Below are positions 11,929 through 22,430 of a stretch of DNA of 46,921 bases, piece by piece. Location: NCBI GenBank assembly GCA_027575765.1, contig JANBPT010000295.1, positions 1 to 46,921 on the forward strand. Direction: 5' to 3'. The position numbers and the translations under genes are program-made. Each line of letters opens with the position of its first letter. Positions within the stretch are counted from its first letter, which is position 1. Source of the DNA: Tieghemiomyces parasiticus. Taxonomy: Eukaryota > Kickxellomycota > Dimargaritomycetes > Dimargaritales > Dimargaritaceae. The notes under the pieces are model-generated. The model did no database searches, had not been told where the DNA came from, and saw nothing but the letters and a program-made list of their open reading frames with translations.

Positions 11929-13890
11929 ATGAGCACCGCCAAGACCCCCGAAGAACAACAGGAGCGACTAGCCCTGATTCGCGATAAGAAGGGTTTTATC
12001 TGCGATATGGACGGCGTTATCTACCATGTAAGTGTCCGAGGGCCTCAATCACTTGTGACCTGATTATCTACCCTCTTTAGCGCCATTCCCCGATAGCGAG
12101 GAATCCCTTATCCGCCGATTTGTTACTCAACGGTCACCTATACGATCCATGTGCACTCTACCTGGTCGAACCCTCCCCCATTTGACCGGTCAGGGAGACA
12201 CGCTGCTACCCGGCGTCAAGGACTTCATCGAATGGCTTAAGGCTGAGGAGAAGAAGTACCTTTTCTTGACCAACAATTCGGCTCCCACTCCGCGTGAGCT
12301 GCGTGACAAGCTCCTGCGCCTTGGTGTCGATGTGGACGAGTCCCACTTTTACACGTCTGGTATCGCTACGGCCAAGTTCCTCAGTTCGCAGATTCCTGTA
12401 AGTGTTTGGGGCTTCCGATCGAAGCAAGCGGCATATCCAAGCTCTGGGAGCTACTTCGGGCACTACGTCCCGCCCCGTTATCAACGACAACCACCGTATC
12501 CTCTGCTTTCTCCTAACCACCTGCCCGAAAACCATTGCCCTGCGACTTACTACGATACCCATACACGGACAGGGGGGAAGTTGCTACGTAATCGGCGAGC
12601 CAGGTCTGACCTACACGCTCTATGAGCACGGGTTCACGATGAACGATAAGGTACGGGATGCCCTAGGTACTCAGTGTCGGATTCGATCCGATCGCAAGGA
12701 AACATTTCGTCGTATAGCACCACAGCGTGACTGACTAGCCTGCCTGTCACTATCACCTACTCTCCTCTAGAACCCTGATTTCGTGGTCGTTGGCGAGGGT
12801 ACCGGCTTTAGCTTCGAGAAGGTAAGTAGTACAACGTAATCTTTAGCCAAATACGGTATGGTTGAAATTCCGGATACGATCCAGGGCCTGTTTTACTTAT
12901 CGGTGGTTTAGCATTAGCCTAAAGCCGGGAGAACGGCCGGTCTAGGTGATATTGGGGCTTGGATACTAATGCTGGTCCTTATATTATCCCCCTCCCCTTA
13001 ATTCCGCGCAATCTAATCAGATTTCCAAGGCCACCAAGTTGGTTTTGGAAGGCTCGCGGCTGATTGCCACTAACCCGGACTCCAACAGCCCCGGACAGGG
13101 TGGCGTGATTATCCCGGCCACGGGTGCCTTCGTTAGCCCCATCGAGATTGCCACAGGTCGCAAAGCGTTTGCCTGCGGAAAGCCGAGCAGCCTGATGATG
13201 AGGTAAGCGTGCTTATTTACAGACATGGCGGCGAAAGTATGGGTGGCGGCCCCAGTACTCCTGAAATAGCCAAAACCAAAAGACGCGGTGGCGCAGCGAG
13301 TTTTATTCCAACCTTATCAGCTCCTCTACATCTACAATACCCACCCTCCCCTCAACCTGTTGCCTTACAGCTACGCCCAAAAGATTCTAGGTACCTCCCG
13401 CGACGAAACCTGCATCATTGGTGATCGCATGGATACCGAGTAAGTAAACGGGCAGGTTGCTGGGATTGCAAGCCTCGTAAACAGCCGGAAAAGCTCGGCA
13501 ATGGACTAGACAATATTAACTAATAGATACATCCATTCGTCTTTGTCTGTCCTCTCTAATCCCAACCACAGTATCCTGGCCGGCATCTACTCCGAGATCC
13601 ACCCTGGTAAGTGAGATGACCGGATTTCGACGTGCCGCATCCGTAGCTTGCGCCCTTGCTGTTGTGTTTGAGGATTGATCGATGAAATGAGTCTACTCGC
13701 GCTAACCTGTCTGTCGTCACCTTCTTCGGGTTCTTACAAACATATGCAAACCACAGTGCTAGTCATGTCGGGCGTCACTCGGCATATTAGCGATTTGGAA
13801 GAGTACGCCTACAAGCCGTACCTGGTCCTCGAGGGCGTCAAGGAGATTCTAGAGCAGTCATCTGACGAGTCGAAGGCGAACGAGAAATAG
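11929..13890 (+). CDS. NagD-type HAD-IIA phosphatase, copy 2 (eight exons)
   Basis: Tandem paralog of the preceding gene, in the same orientation. Exons: 11929-12027, 12194-12397, 12573-12650, 12771-12821, 13021-13202, 13371-13439, 13572-13606, 13757-13890. They total 852 bases and encode 283 aa. Internal exons match copy 1 exactly in length (204, 78 against 31+47, 51, 182, 69 and 35 bases) and in phase. Catalytic residues: Asp26 and Asp28 in CDMDGVIY, Thr59 in LTNNS, Lys198 in CGKP, and GDRMDTD at 222-228. The N-terminus is short and charged with no targeting signal, so a cytosolic enzyme is likely. The downstream ATG at 11929 is used because the frame upstream has no ATG. Copy 2 has a longer acidic/lysine C-terminal tail than copy 1. 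NagD, phosphoglycolate phosphatase or 4-nitrophenylphosphatase labels are all possible in databases; NagD-like fits best. Confidence 0.91.
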
Positions 13891-14601
13891 GTTTCTACTC
13901 TCACGGCTCTATACCCCCCCTGCTTAGGGTCGGATTCATTTATTTGTATGCCAATGATCGATTCCCATATACCACTGCCTCCTGGGTGACCTGACTATAC
14001 CGGAGGCCCCATCCAGAGCGCGCTAGAGCTGAAATTATAAAGCATGCCCAAAGGATTGCTTGCAAGGAACTTCGGCACCCTGGGAATAGACGCGGGTAGA
14101 TAAGTGATGCTAGGTTAGCTGTAGTCAGACTGTGAAAAGACAACTAGCCATGCCACTGCAGGCTTGCAGTCCTTTGTTAAATAGAGGGAGGACCCTGCCT
14201 TCCTCAAAGGTGGGCAACTTCACCAACAAGGCAGCTCTAAGGTGTGTAGTGGGTGTTCACCCACAGCATACATAGCAAGCCAGTTGAAAACTGAATATAT
14301 TTTTTTTGGAGCGGCTGCTGCGGTAGCCCGTTGCTTCCAGCTGAAACACCGTAGAGACGTAGTAGTATTGATACTAGCACCATAAACACCCATTTCGAGA
14401 CATATAGTGCGCTCCTCTTTACCTATCCATACTCATTTCTCCTCGGAGGTATATTCTGGTCGGCGAGATTGCTTTCCTGGCGATTTTCACTGTGGCATTC
14501 GCAATTCGCACCGTACCGCAGTCCCCACATCTTACTGCGGCCATTTGGAGTGCCACCGGAACGCTATAAACAGGTCCCATTCATTCGGGTCTCAGAGTAC
14601 C
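13891..14601. other. Intergenic region before ZGRF1-like gene
   Basis: No supported gene. It holds a T-run near 14302-14309. A TATAAAC at 14562 lies only about 40 bases before the next ATG, which is too close to be an obvious TATA box. The open frame continues upstream of the ATG at 14602 but without family-like sequence. Confidence 0.4.
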
Positions 14602-17600
14602 ATGTCGCAGCGCTATGTGGTGCTATATACCAAGCAGAAAACCAAAAAGGTTAAGTCCTGGGTCGACGGCTTCGCTGACCATGCCCCGCAGTCAGCCAGT
14701 TTAACCCTTCGAGACGAAAATGAGAAAACTCTGGGGGTGTTCCGCCTTAAGAAGGCCCAGGCGACTCTGACGGTCGACGACGAGTTAGACATTGGTGCCT
14801 ACCTTCTCCAGGTAGTGTCCGCGCCCGCTTCTGAGGCAGCGAGCGCCGGGGCTGTGGACAAGCCCCCAAAGGTAAGCCGCGGATCTTGCAACGCATCAAA
14901 TAAGTCGCTTGGGTGGTTAGTCACGGGCACTCGTCGCTTGCTTTCCGAAGCCACCTAACCTGCCTACCAAGACCAACCTGCTGTACTGCACAGACCGTTA
15001 CCCAAATACGCAAAGCAGGTATATATGCTAAGCCCAAGGGCGGAAGCAGGCCGAACGGGCCTATGCACTTCACACCGCCCATCGTTAAGTCAAAGGCTCC
15101 GGCGGCAGATCCTGTGTCAGTTGGCGACACAGTAGCACCCGCAGAGGTAAGTTTACCCAGCCATGGCCCTCCTGATCTGGCCCACAACATTCGTTATTAT
15201 CGACCCACGGTACAGCCGAGGCTAACGTGGGTCGATTATGATACGTCGTTTGCCCCTGACGGAACTGATCGTCGTGCTGATTTAACTTAGCGGTCCAAAA
15301 CCTCATACCACGCTATAGACAAACCCTGCCAAACTTTCCTCGACCACAGGACCGCCCGACATTCCCAATGTGGCCACCGAGAGGACGGCCACCGGTGCCG
15401 GGGAGGTCCTGATGTACAGGGCCCTCTATACCAACCAGAAGACCAAAAAAGTGAAGGCATGGCAGGACGGGGCCGTGAAATACTGCCCGGCTACCAAATC
15501 CCTTCAACTCTACGACGATGATAAGACACCGCTGGCCAAGAAGAGATATCCCGGCGAGATTCAAGATCTGTTAGACGAGGAGTTCGATTTTGGTCGCTAC
15601 ATAGTTATCATAGAGAGCCCCACGCCAAGTGCGATAGCGACTTGTACCCCGTCCAATGGTAAACACGGGCTCACCACCACCACCGTAAGTAGGAACCTAG
15701 GGTGTGCCCACCCACAATGTAGGTGATGGTGGTATGGTAGCGGAATTAGGCCACACCACCCCTCTAACCCCCAGGTAACCATGGCCAGGCATCCTTTTAT
15801 TATTATTATGCACCTTCTAGATTCGGCGTACGGCCAAGTTCCGTAAGGTCTCGGTGGTCACTGTCCCAAGTACTGGACAGGAGGCGAGCACTACGACGGG
15901 TGACGAGAGTGTAACGGTATTCAGTGCAGGCCCCACGGATCGCGTTGCGTCCGGTTCCCAAGCAGGGGTGCCCGGACCCGCTCCGGCAGTGGTTAAGAAG
16001 ATAATTGGGCGCGAGTAAGTTCACAAGTGTAGATCGGGGCGATGAACGAATGGGGTCACACCGTGCCCTGGGGCAAAGACTCGCCAGCCTTTTTTTACTC
16101 CCTCGGTCACTCGGAACGTCCACCTTCAGAGCCACCCGCCACCCAACGTGAGTTGATTAACCAGTGCCCTCTCGATGCCCCGGGCTAACAAGAGATGATG
16201 AATTAACGCTGTACCGATGCCTTCACCACCATACCCTACCCAGGTTTAAAGCCCCGACTGCCTCCCCGACCGAGCTCGCCTTCCGAGAAGCGAAGGGGCC
16301 AGCCCACAACCTGAAGTCCCTGCGTGGCCTGGAGTTGAAACCCAGTTTCACCTTACTGCAGGATTACCAGGTCGGTTTCCGCGGTCTGCTGATGGAGCAC
16401 CTACAGGTGCTACTTAATGAGTTCAAAGTGCACCTGCAGTCGGCGTTGTCCCGCTACACCGATACGCTCGCGAAGCATGGTCAACTGGAAAAGCACTTGC
16501 GGCGGTGTGGGATCGGTTACTACACGGGGGTCACCGTGCGTCGGCCTTACTTTGACCGCAGTCGCGCCGACGCCCTGGACTTGCTTCTGCCTAATAAGGA
16601 ACACCACTCCAAGTATTCCAAGCACGACCTGTGGATCATCTCCGAGGACCCCGACTTTAACCGGACGGCCTCCACTGTGCTCGGCCACAGCATGTACTAC
16701 GGGCCGTCGTCCAACAAGGCCGTAGAGGTACAGCTGGTATCGGACCGTGACCGCCGCGTGGCGGGCGAATGGTTTAGCCGAGGTCGCACTGACGAGGACC
16801 TATTCGCCATTCGCGCGTTCAATGCGGGTACCGAATGGACCATGATGGGTAAGTTTGCCGCCAGAGACCGAGTAGATGTGGTCTGGCACTCTACACGCGC
16901 ACTTTAGAGTGGCTACCACCAGGTTGGAGGTCGGGTTGAAGGACTAATGACCTCCTTTGGCCACTATACCTTACCATAACCGTCGCGTAGAAACCCTGGA
17001 GTCGGACTTGGCCACGGTACCCGTCCTACCCCTCCTCTTGCGACCCACGACGAGCGAGGCCGACGAGCAGTCGCTAGCAGGAATGGAAAGCGCCGTGGCC
17101 ACCCGAAATCACCTGGATCTGGCGCTGGCCCGACCGGCCGACCCGCGGGAACCGGACGGCCTAGCTGACTGGCTGGCCCGCTCCTTAGCCAATCACCTGC
17201 TCAACTCTGACCAACAGGCGGTCATCGTGCGGTTTGTGTATCGGCTTCTTTTTAGCCGTGGCGGTGCGTCGGAGGGCCCCACGCGGTCAGTGACGCTGGT
17301 CCACGGGCCGTTCGGTACGGGTAAGAGCTACCTGATCGCTGTACTCGTCCTTGTGGTTGAGCGGCTTCGCGCCGATCTCTTGTCCTTGGAGCCCGAACAT
17401 GACGCGACACACTGGCGTATACTCATTACATCCATGACCAACGTGGCAGTAGACCGGGTTCTCATGGTAAGTTGATTGGACCCGAAACGTACGCTCCCGG
17501 ACCACCACCATCACCACCCATCGGGAGCAACACTGAGAAACGCCACGCCCTATCCTTAAGTCGTTACCCACTATGCTCTACCGCCTTTTTCTTTCTCTTT

Positions 17601-19804
17601 TTACCACAGTCTCTAGCCAATCTTGGTTATCGCTCTTTTATTCGCGTCGGCAGCCTAAAGCGCATCGCCCGTCGGGTGCTACCCTTCACAGTGCGCGCTT
17701 CCACTGGCGATGCCAGTGAGGACGTCAAGGAGCTGGAGGCCATGCTAAAGGATCCGATGCTGGACGAGGAAGAGGAGGCGTGGCTTCGGGAGACCATTGA
17801 CAACTTCAGAAGCAAGGAGCAGCGTAACCGGGTGGCCCAGGCCTTCGTAATTGGTAAGTAGGGGAATAGCTGGAAGGGCAAGAGAGGTTATGCGGCGCGT
17901 GTGGGGTGAACGTAGTGATGGAATACCCCGTATTGTCACGCTGGCTTCACCTGCTCACTAGGGCTGACCATCCTTCGACGCTTTCCACATTGACAGGCAC
18001 CACCTGCCTCGCCGCGACGCAGGACATTTTGGCAGACTACGAGATACCTATTACCATCCTGGATGAGGTCAGCCAGATTCCCGAGCCCCTGGGCCTCATA
18101 CCTGTTGCCCGTTTTCGCTGCCGTCACCTCGTCATGGTGGGCGATCCCAATCAGGTGAGGATTTTGAAATCTGTAGCACCAGAAGGTTGACCCGCGTGGG
18201 CTGAACATGGCACAACCACCACTACCATTGAACATTTGATGTGCTTTGGTTTTCACCCAAAGCATAGCTAACCGTATCCCGTTAACTATACACCATGGCT
18301 TGCCCTTCGCCTTCCTTAGCTGCCACCGACCCTCGCTAGTAAACCGGCCAAGGGAATCACCAATGGATTCGACCGCACTCTATTCGACCGGTTAGGCCAG
18401 ATCGGGTACCGACCCACCTTCCTGCGCACCCAGTATCGGTGTCACCCGGCAATCGCCGATGTGTGCAGCGACTTGTTCTACGACGGAGCTCTGCGCCATG
18501 GTGTGGGTGCCGCCGACCGACCAGCCCTCCTGCCCCAGTTTCCTGCCCTTTGCTTTATTGACGTGGTAGGGAAAGTAAGTGTTCGTGTCCAGCCCTGCCG
18601 GTCCTTGAAGGTGAGCAAGTGAGTGACTTGACCTGGAGCATTTCTCTAACTGCTGCCCCTTCAATCATCCCACCTGGGCATGCTGCCCGTCGTGTAAACA
18701 CAGGAATGCCAAAGGGCTTTCACCAAATCGTTCTACAATACCCAGGAGATCGGAATCATCATTCGCTTAGTCCACCGGATGATAACCAGCCTGGCGGCGG
18801 ACGCAACCGTCGGGGTAATTGCGTTATGTAAGTCCCAATGGGCGCCCGCTTACCCTTCTGCCCGGACGGTGGCCTGGGCCTCGGCTAATCTTAATTATTC
18901 ACCACGGTTCGTCCCGCGCTATTGTAATTACCCATCAGACAAGGAACAGGCTGACCGACTGGTGGTGGCTGTGGACCAACTGCCCATCGTGCAGGAGCAG
19001 CGGTCCCGAATCCAGATCAGTACTGTGGACGCCTTCCAGGGGTCGGAAAAGAACGTGATCATCCTCTCCTGCGTGCGTACCGATAAGATCGGGTTCATTC
19101 AGAGCCCACACCGCGTGAACGTGGCCCTCTCGCGCGCAAAAGAACACATGGTGATCGTCGGGAGTAAGACCCTGCTGCTGACCGACCCGCTGTGGAGGTT
19201 GGTAATTACCAAACACTACAAGGCGGTCTCAAATGAATCAGGTGACAACCCCGCGGACCGATGGATGCTGGATGGCACTCAACTCCCGACCCTGATGGCC
19301 AACTGGACCGGGCCGATCGTAGACGCCGACGTGGTAACCCTGAGCATTACCTCTGAGGAGGTCTGGTCCCAGAGCCAATCGTCCTCCTTTAGTGGCAGTC
19401 AGGCGGCGGTCAGGCCCGCCGGTGACCCGACGACTGTAGGCTTATTCAGACCGGATCCCGCGGATGATGAGCGGCCCCCATCGCCGCCAACCGAGGCTAG
19501 AGCGCGCCTGCGTGCCATTCTGGCGCGACTTCCCAGGCGCCCGGCACCCCCTTTGGCCCCCGAGCCTGAACCCGCACCTCGACTCCGATTAACCGAGCCC
19601 TCAATGGATGTAACGGTGGACCGCAGCGCTGGCAAAGCCGTTGCCGAGGCCATGGACGACGAATTGGCCGCCCTAGATCAGCTGATCGCATCGTCCCAGA
19701 GTCAGTTTGAGGCGGGCGAAGACCGCACTCTACTAGAGCTCGACGATGAAGAGGACCTGGCCTTTTTGAACTTCGATCCTGACGACTCCCAGGAGGCCTT
19801 CTAG
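14602..19804 (+). CDS. ZGRF1: ZGRF1-like: two DUF2439 modules plus SF1 helicase
   Basis: Predicted DNA-repair helicase resembling metazoan ZGRF1, whose DUF2439 domain is also found alone in yeast Mte1 and fission yeast Dbl2. Exons: 14602-14871, 14994-15146, 15319-15684, 15821-16014, 16130-16147, 16244-16848, 16991-17466, 17610-17853, 17997-18154, 18320-18574, 18704-18827, 18939-19804. They total 3729 bases and encode 1242 aa. DUF2439 repeat 1 spans residues 1-74 (LYTKQKTKKVKSW) and repeat 2 about 171-246 (LYTNQKTKKVKAW). RTAKFRK follows at about 266, with FKAP at 335. The helicase has an NSDQQ Q-motif near 608, Walker A GPFGTGKS at 642-648, DEVSQ at 798-802, GDPNQLPPT spanning an exon junction near 828, RTQYRCHP near 866, VDAFQGSE near 984 and VALSRAK near 1016. 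The tail is acidic. I see no GRF zinc finger. The intron 2 acceptor (15317-15318) is the least certain junction. Confidence 0.85.
18828..18938 (+). other. Stop-free 111-base intron in helicase domain
   Basis: Intron 11 of the ZGRF1-like gene has a GTAAGT donor and a CATCAG acceptor. Its length is a multiple of three and it contains no in-frame stop, so a retained transcript would stay open and add 37 residues between helicase motifs IV and V. Splicing is preferred because it joins the conserved ALY-KEQADRL region. Confidence 0.7.
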
Positions 19805-20401
19805 GCCACCATGCCACCTGCTACTTGAGGGTGTTTTGCGAAGGGATGCGTATGGCGGAGTGAAACGTCTTTAGCAACATGCTACGTGTAATGCAAGGGG
19901 TAAATCCATAAATATAGTCACCACTTGTATGGCGGTTGCCCATGATTCGTCTTCTTCACATCGATTATCTACCGCTGACTCTGCAGCTCACGACTGAGAT
20001 GTCCACTCGCTGAAGCTGTGACCCCTGCAGCCCATGCTTAATCTAGGCGCTCCAACCTATTGTGTGGCGCAGTGTACTCTATCCGCCACCACACCGTTTT
20101 TGGATTGCTTACCCCTTACGACCTATTGCAGCAACGCTCGTTGGCTCGACCAGTAAGCTCCGATCCTGACTCACTTGTTCAAATGCACCTACCAAGCCGC
20201 GCGGTCCGCCGGTGGCATCGAGTCTCACTTATTTCGTCTACTTTAACCCTTCCTTCCCTCCTTCTTCAAACGACCCACAACTAACAGGTAGCCCCGTTTA
20301 TCAACTTTCCCTTTGATTTAGTACCTTTCTATTGCACTGCTCCGTTGCCTAGACCACGGCCTGTTTTTTTTTGTTTTATAGCTAGCAATACACTTCACAC
20401 C
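19805..20401. other. Intergenic region before chorismate synthase
   Basis: No gene seen. The last 200 bases form a pyrimidine-rich leader with a T-run at about 20365-20378, directly upstream of the ATG at 20402. Confidence 0.5.
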
Positions 20402-21878
20402 ATGAGTTCCTTTGGCCAAATCTTCCGTGTTACCACCTTCGGTGAATCTCACTGCAAGGCAGTGGGCTGCATTGTTGAAGGATGCCCGCCCGGCATGCAG
20501 TTGACCGAGACCGACATTCAACCCCAACTCACCCGCCGTCGCCCGGGCCAGAGCAACCTGACCACTCCGGTAAGTGGAGAATTAGCTTGGTGGCGTCTGC
20601 TGTGGAGTTAGATATGAATACCAAGTAGAAAAAACGGCAGGGAGGACCTTGAGGGGTATGGCGTATGGTCTTGGTTTTTCTATTTTGAGGTCGTTTCGGT
20701 ACTTTGTACGACTCAGACAACTATATTTATACGAAACCCATGCCATCCGACCTTGGTGTTGCGCTAACTCCCCCCCCCTGCGCTACATTGCCCTCCCCCC
20801 CCTGCGCTACATTGCCCTCCCCCCCCTATCTCACCATAATCTACTTTTTTTATAGCGCGACGAGAAAGACCAAGTCGTAATCCAGTCCGGCACGGAGTTT
20901 GGTATCACCCTGGGTACACCCATCGGTATGTTCGTTCCCAACCAAGACCACCGCCCCAAGGACTACACTGAGACGGACTTCTACCCGCGCCCGAGCCACG
21001 CCGACTGGACATACCTGCGCAAGTACGGCGTCAAGGCCAGCAGCGGTGGCGGTCGGTCATCGGCCCGTGAAACCATCGGTCGGGTAGCCGCGGGGGCCAT
21101 CGCCGAGAAGTATTTGCGGGAGGCGTATGGCGTGGAGATTGTGGCCTTCGTCAGCTCGGTGGGCCGGGTCGAGATGCCCTTCATCGAGCAGATGCGGACG
21201 GGTAATCCTGACCCGGGGTTCCTGGACTGGCTCAACCAGGTCAGCCGTGAGCAGGTTGACGCTGACACCGTGCGCTGCCCTGACGCTAACGTATCAGAGG
21301 CCATGCGTGACGAGATCATCCGCGCCAAGGACGCTTCGGATTCCATCGGCGGAACCGTCACCTGTGTGATCCGCCGCGTACCTATCGGCCTCGGCGAACC
21401 CTGCTTTGACAAGCTGGAGGCCAAGCTGGCCCACGCCATGCTGTCCATTCCAGCCACCAAGGGATTTGAAATTGGGAGCGGGTTCCCCGGGACCACTATG
21501 AACGGCAGCGTCCACAACGACCCCTTCGTGATGCGCACTCGTCCCGACGGGACCACCTCCCTAGGCACCAGCACCAACTACTCCGGGGGTATCCAGGGCG
21601 GCATCAGCAATGGCGAGAATATCTACTTCCGCGTGGCGTTCAAACCCCCGGCCACTATTAGCCAGGCCCAGACCACATCCAAATACGACGGCGAGGGCGG
21701 GACCTTGTCTGCCCGGGGTCGCCACGACCCCTGCGTCGTGCCCCGCGCCACCCCCATCGTCGAGGCGATGGCTGCCCTCGTCGTGATGGACGCTGTGCTT
21801 ATCCAGAACTCGCGTGCCATGGCCGGCAGCCTACTGCCCGCCAACCCGGAGAAGAACCCCCTTATGTATGGTCAGTGA
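20402..21878 (+). CDS. ARO2: Chorismate synthase (one intron)
   Basis: Converts 5-enolpyruvylshikimate-3-phosphate to chorismate, the last common step of aromatic amino acid synthesis, using reduced FMN; cytosolic. Exons 20402-20569 and 20856-21878 encode 396 aa, slightly longer than yeast Aro2 (376 aa). Family signatures are clear: [21 protein letters not shown] at the N-terminus, RRRPGQS, the flavin/substrate segment [11 protein letters not shown], and the C-terminal [12 protein letters not shown]. The ATG at 20402 is followed at once by the conserved [16 protein letters not shown] start. Whether it is bifunctional with a built-in flavin reductase, as in yeast and Neurospora, cannot be told from the sequence; no extra reductase domain is present. 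Codon bias is strong, like the neighbouring housekeeping genes. Confidence 0.97.
20771..20827 (+). repeat. C-rich 24-bp tandem repeat inside ARO2 intron
   Basis: About 2.4 copies of a 24-base unit made of a C-run followed by TGCGCTACATTGCCCT lie 30-85 bases before the intron acceptor at 20855. The copies are essentially identical, so the duplication is recent or maintained. It sits in the polypyrimidine region of the intron. Confidence 0.85.
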
Positions 21879-22430
21879 TCATAAATATGGGATACACGGT
21901 CGAATTAAAAAAAATAATCTGTATGGTGACAACGGGAGGGCCCGGGGTTATCCTGTTTCGCATACCTCGAACGATATCCAGGCCTTCTAACACCATACCG
22001 TGGCACATAACTGTACTCGACGAATAAACAGACAGCTTTGGAGCGCCAGTCGGCCTTGTAAAAGGCATTTACTATATTGGAGGGAGCAGCTACCGCGATG
22101 AATGGAATTGATGACAAAGCCCAGTGAACGAGAGGTAGGGTTGGAGTAGAATGAATGGCCAGTTGGGTGCGAGAAGTGGGCCAAGTTACACAACATGCAT
22201 CATTATTTTTTTCCCCGGATACCTGTATGATGAGCGAGCCAGAGGCCAGGTGTGGCCCCGGGCTGCGGTCGGTAACTTGGATACTGTCGCATTCCAACCT
22301 TCACACCCTCTGACCAAGCATTTGATATCGTGCCTCCGGACATTCATTCGCATCAACTGAGCATATTTCCTTTGATTCTGTTCTACCTCCCTCCCTTTCG
22401 TTGGTCACACAACCACGGGTTTGTCGAATC
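21879..22430. other. Intergenic region, no gene seen
   Basis: AT-rich 3' flank of chorismate synthase with A-rich and T-rich runs (about 21907-21914, 22206-22213) and AATAAA near 22023, followed by the leader of the PPR-like gene. Short open frames lack motifs. Confidence 0.5.

Noticed and set aside
16849..16907. Continuation of the ZGRF1-like exon 6 frame to a stop at 16907, suggesting a split gene
   Set aside because: A GTAAGT donor at 16849 and an acceptor at 16989-16990 restore frame into the helicase domain, so one gene is the better model.
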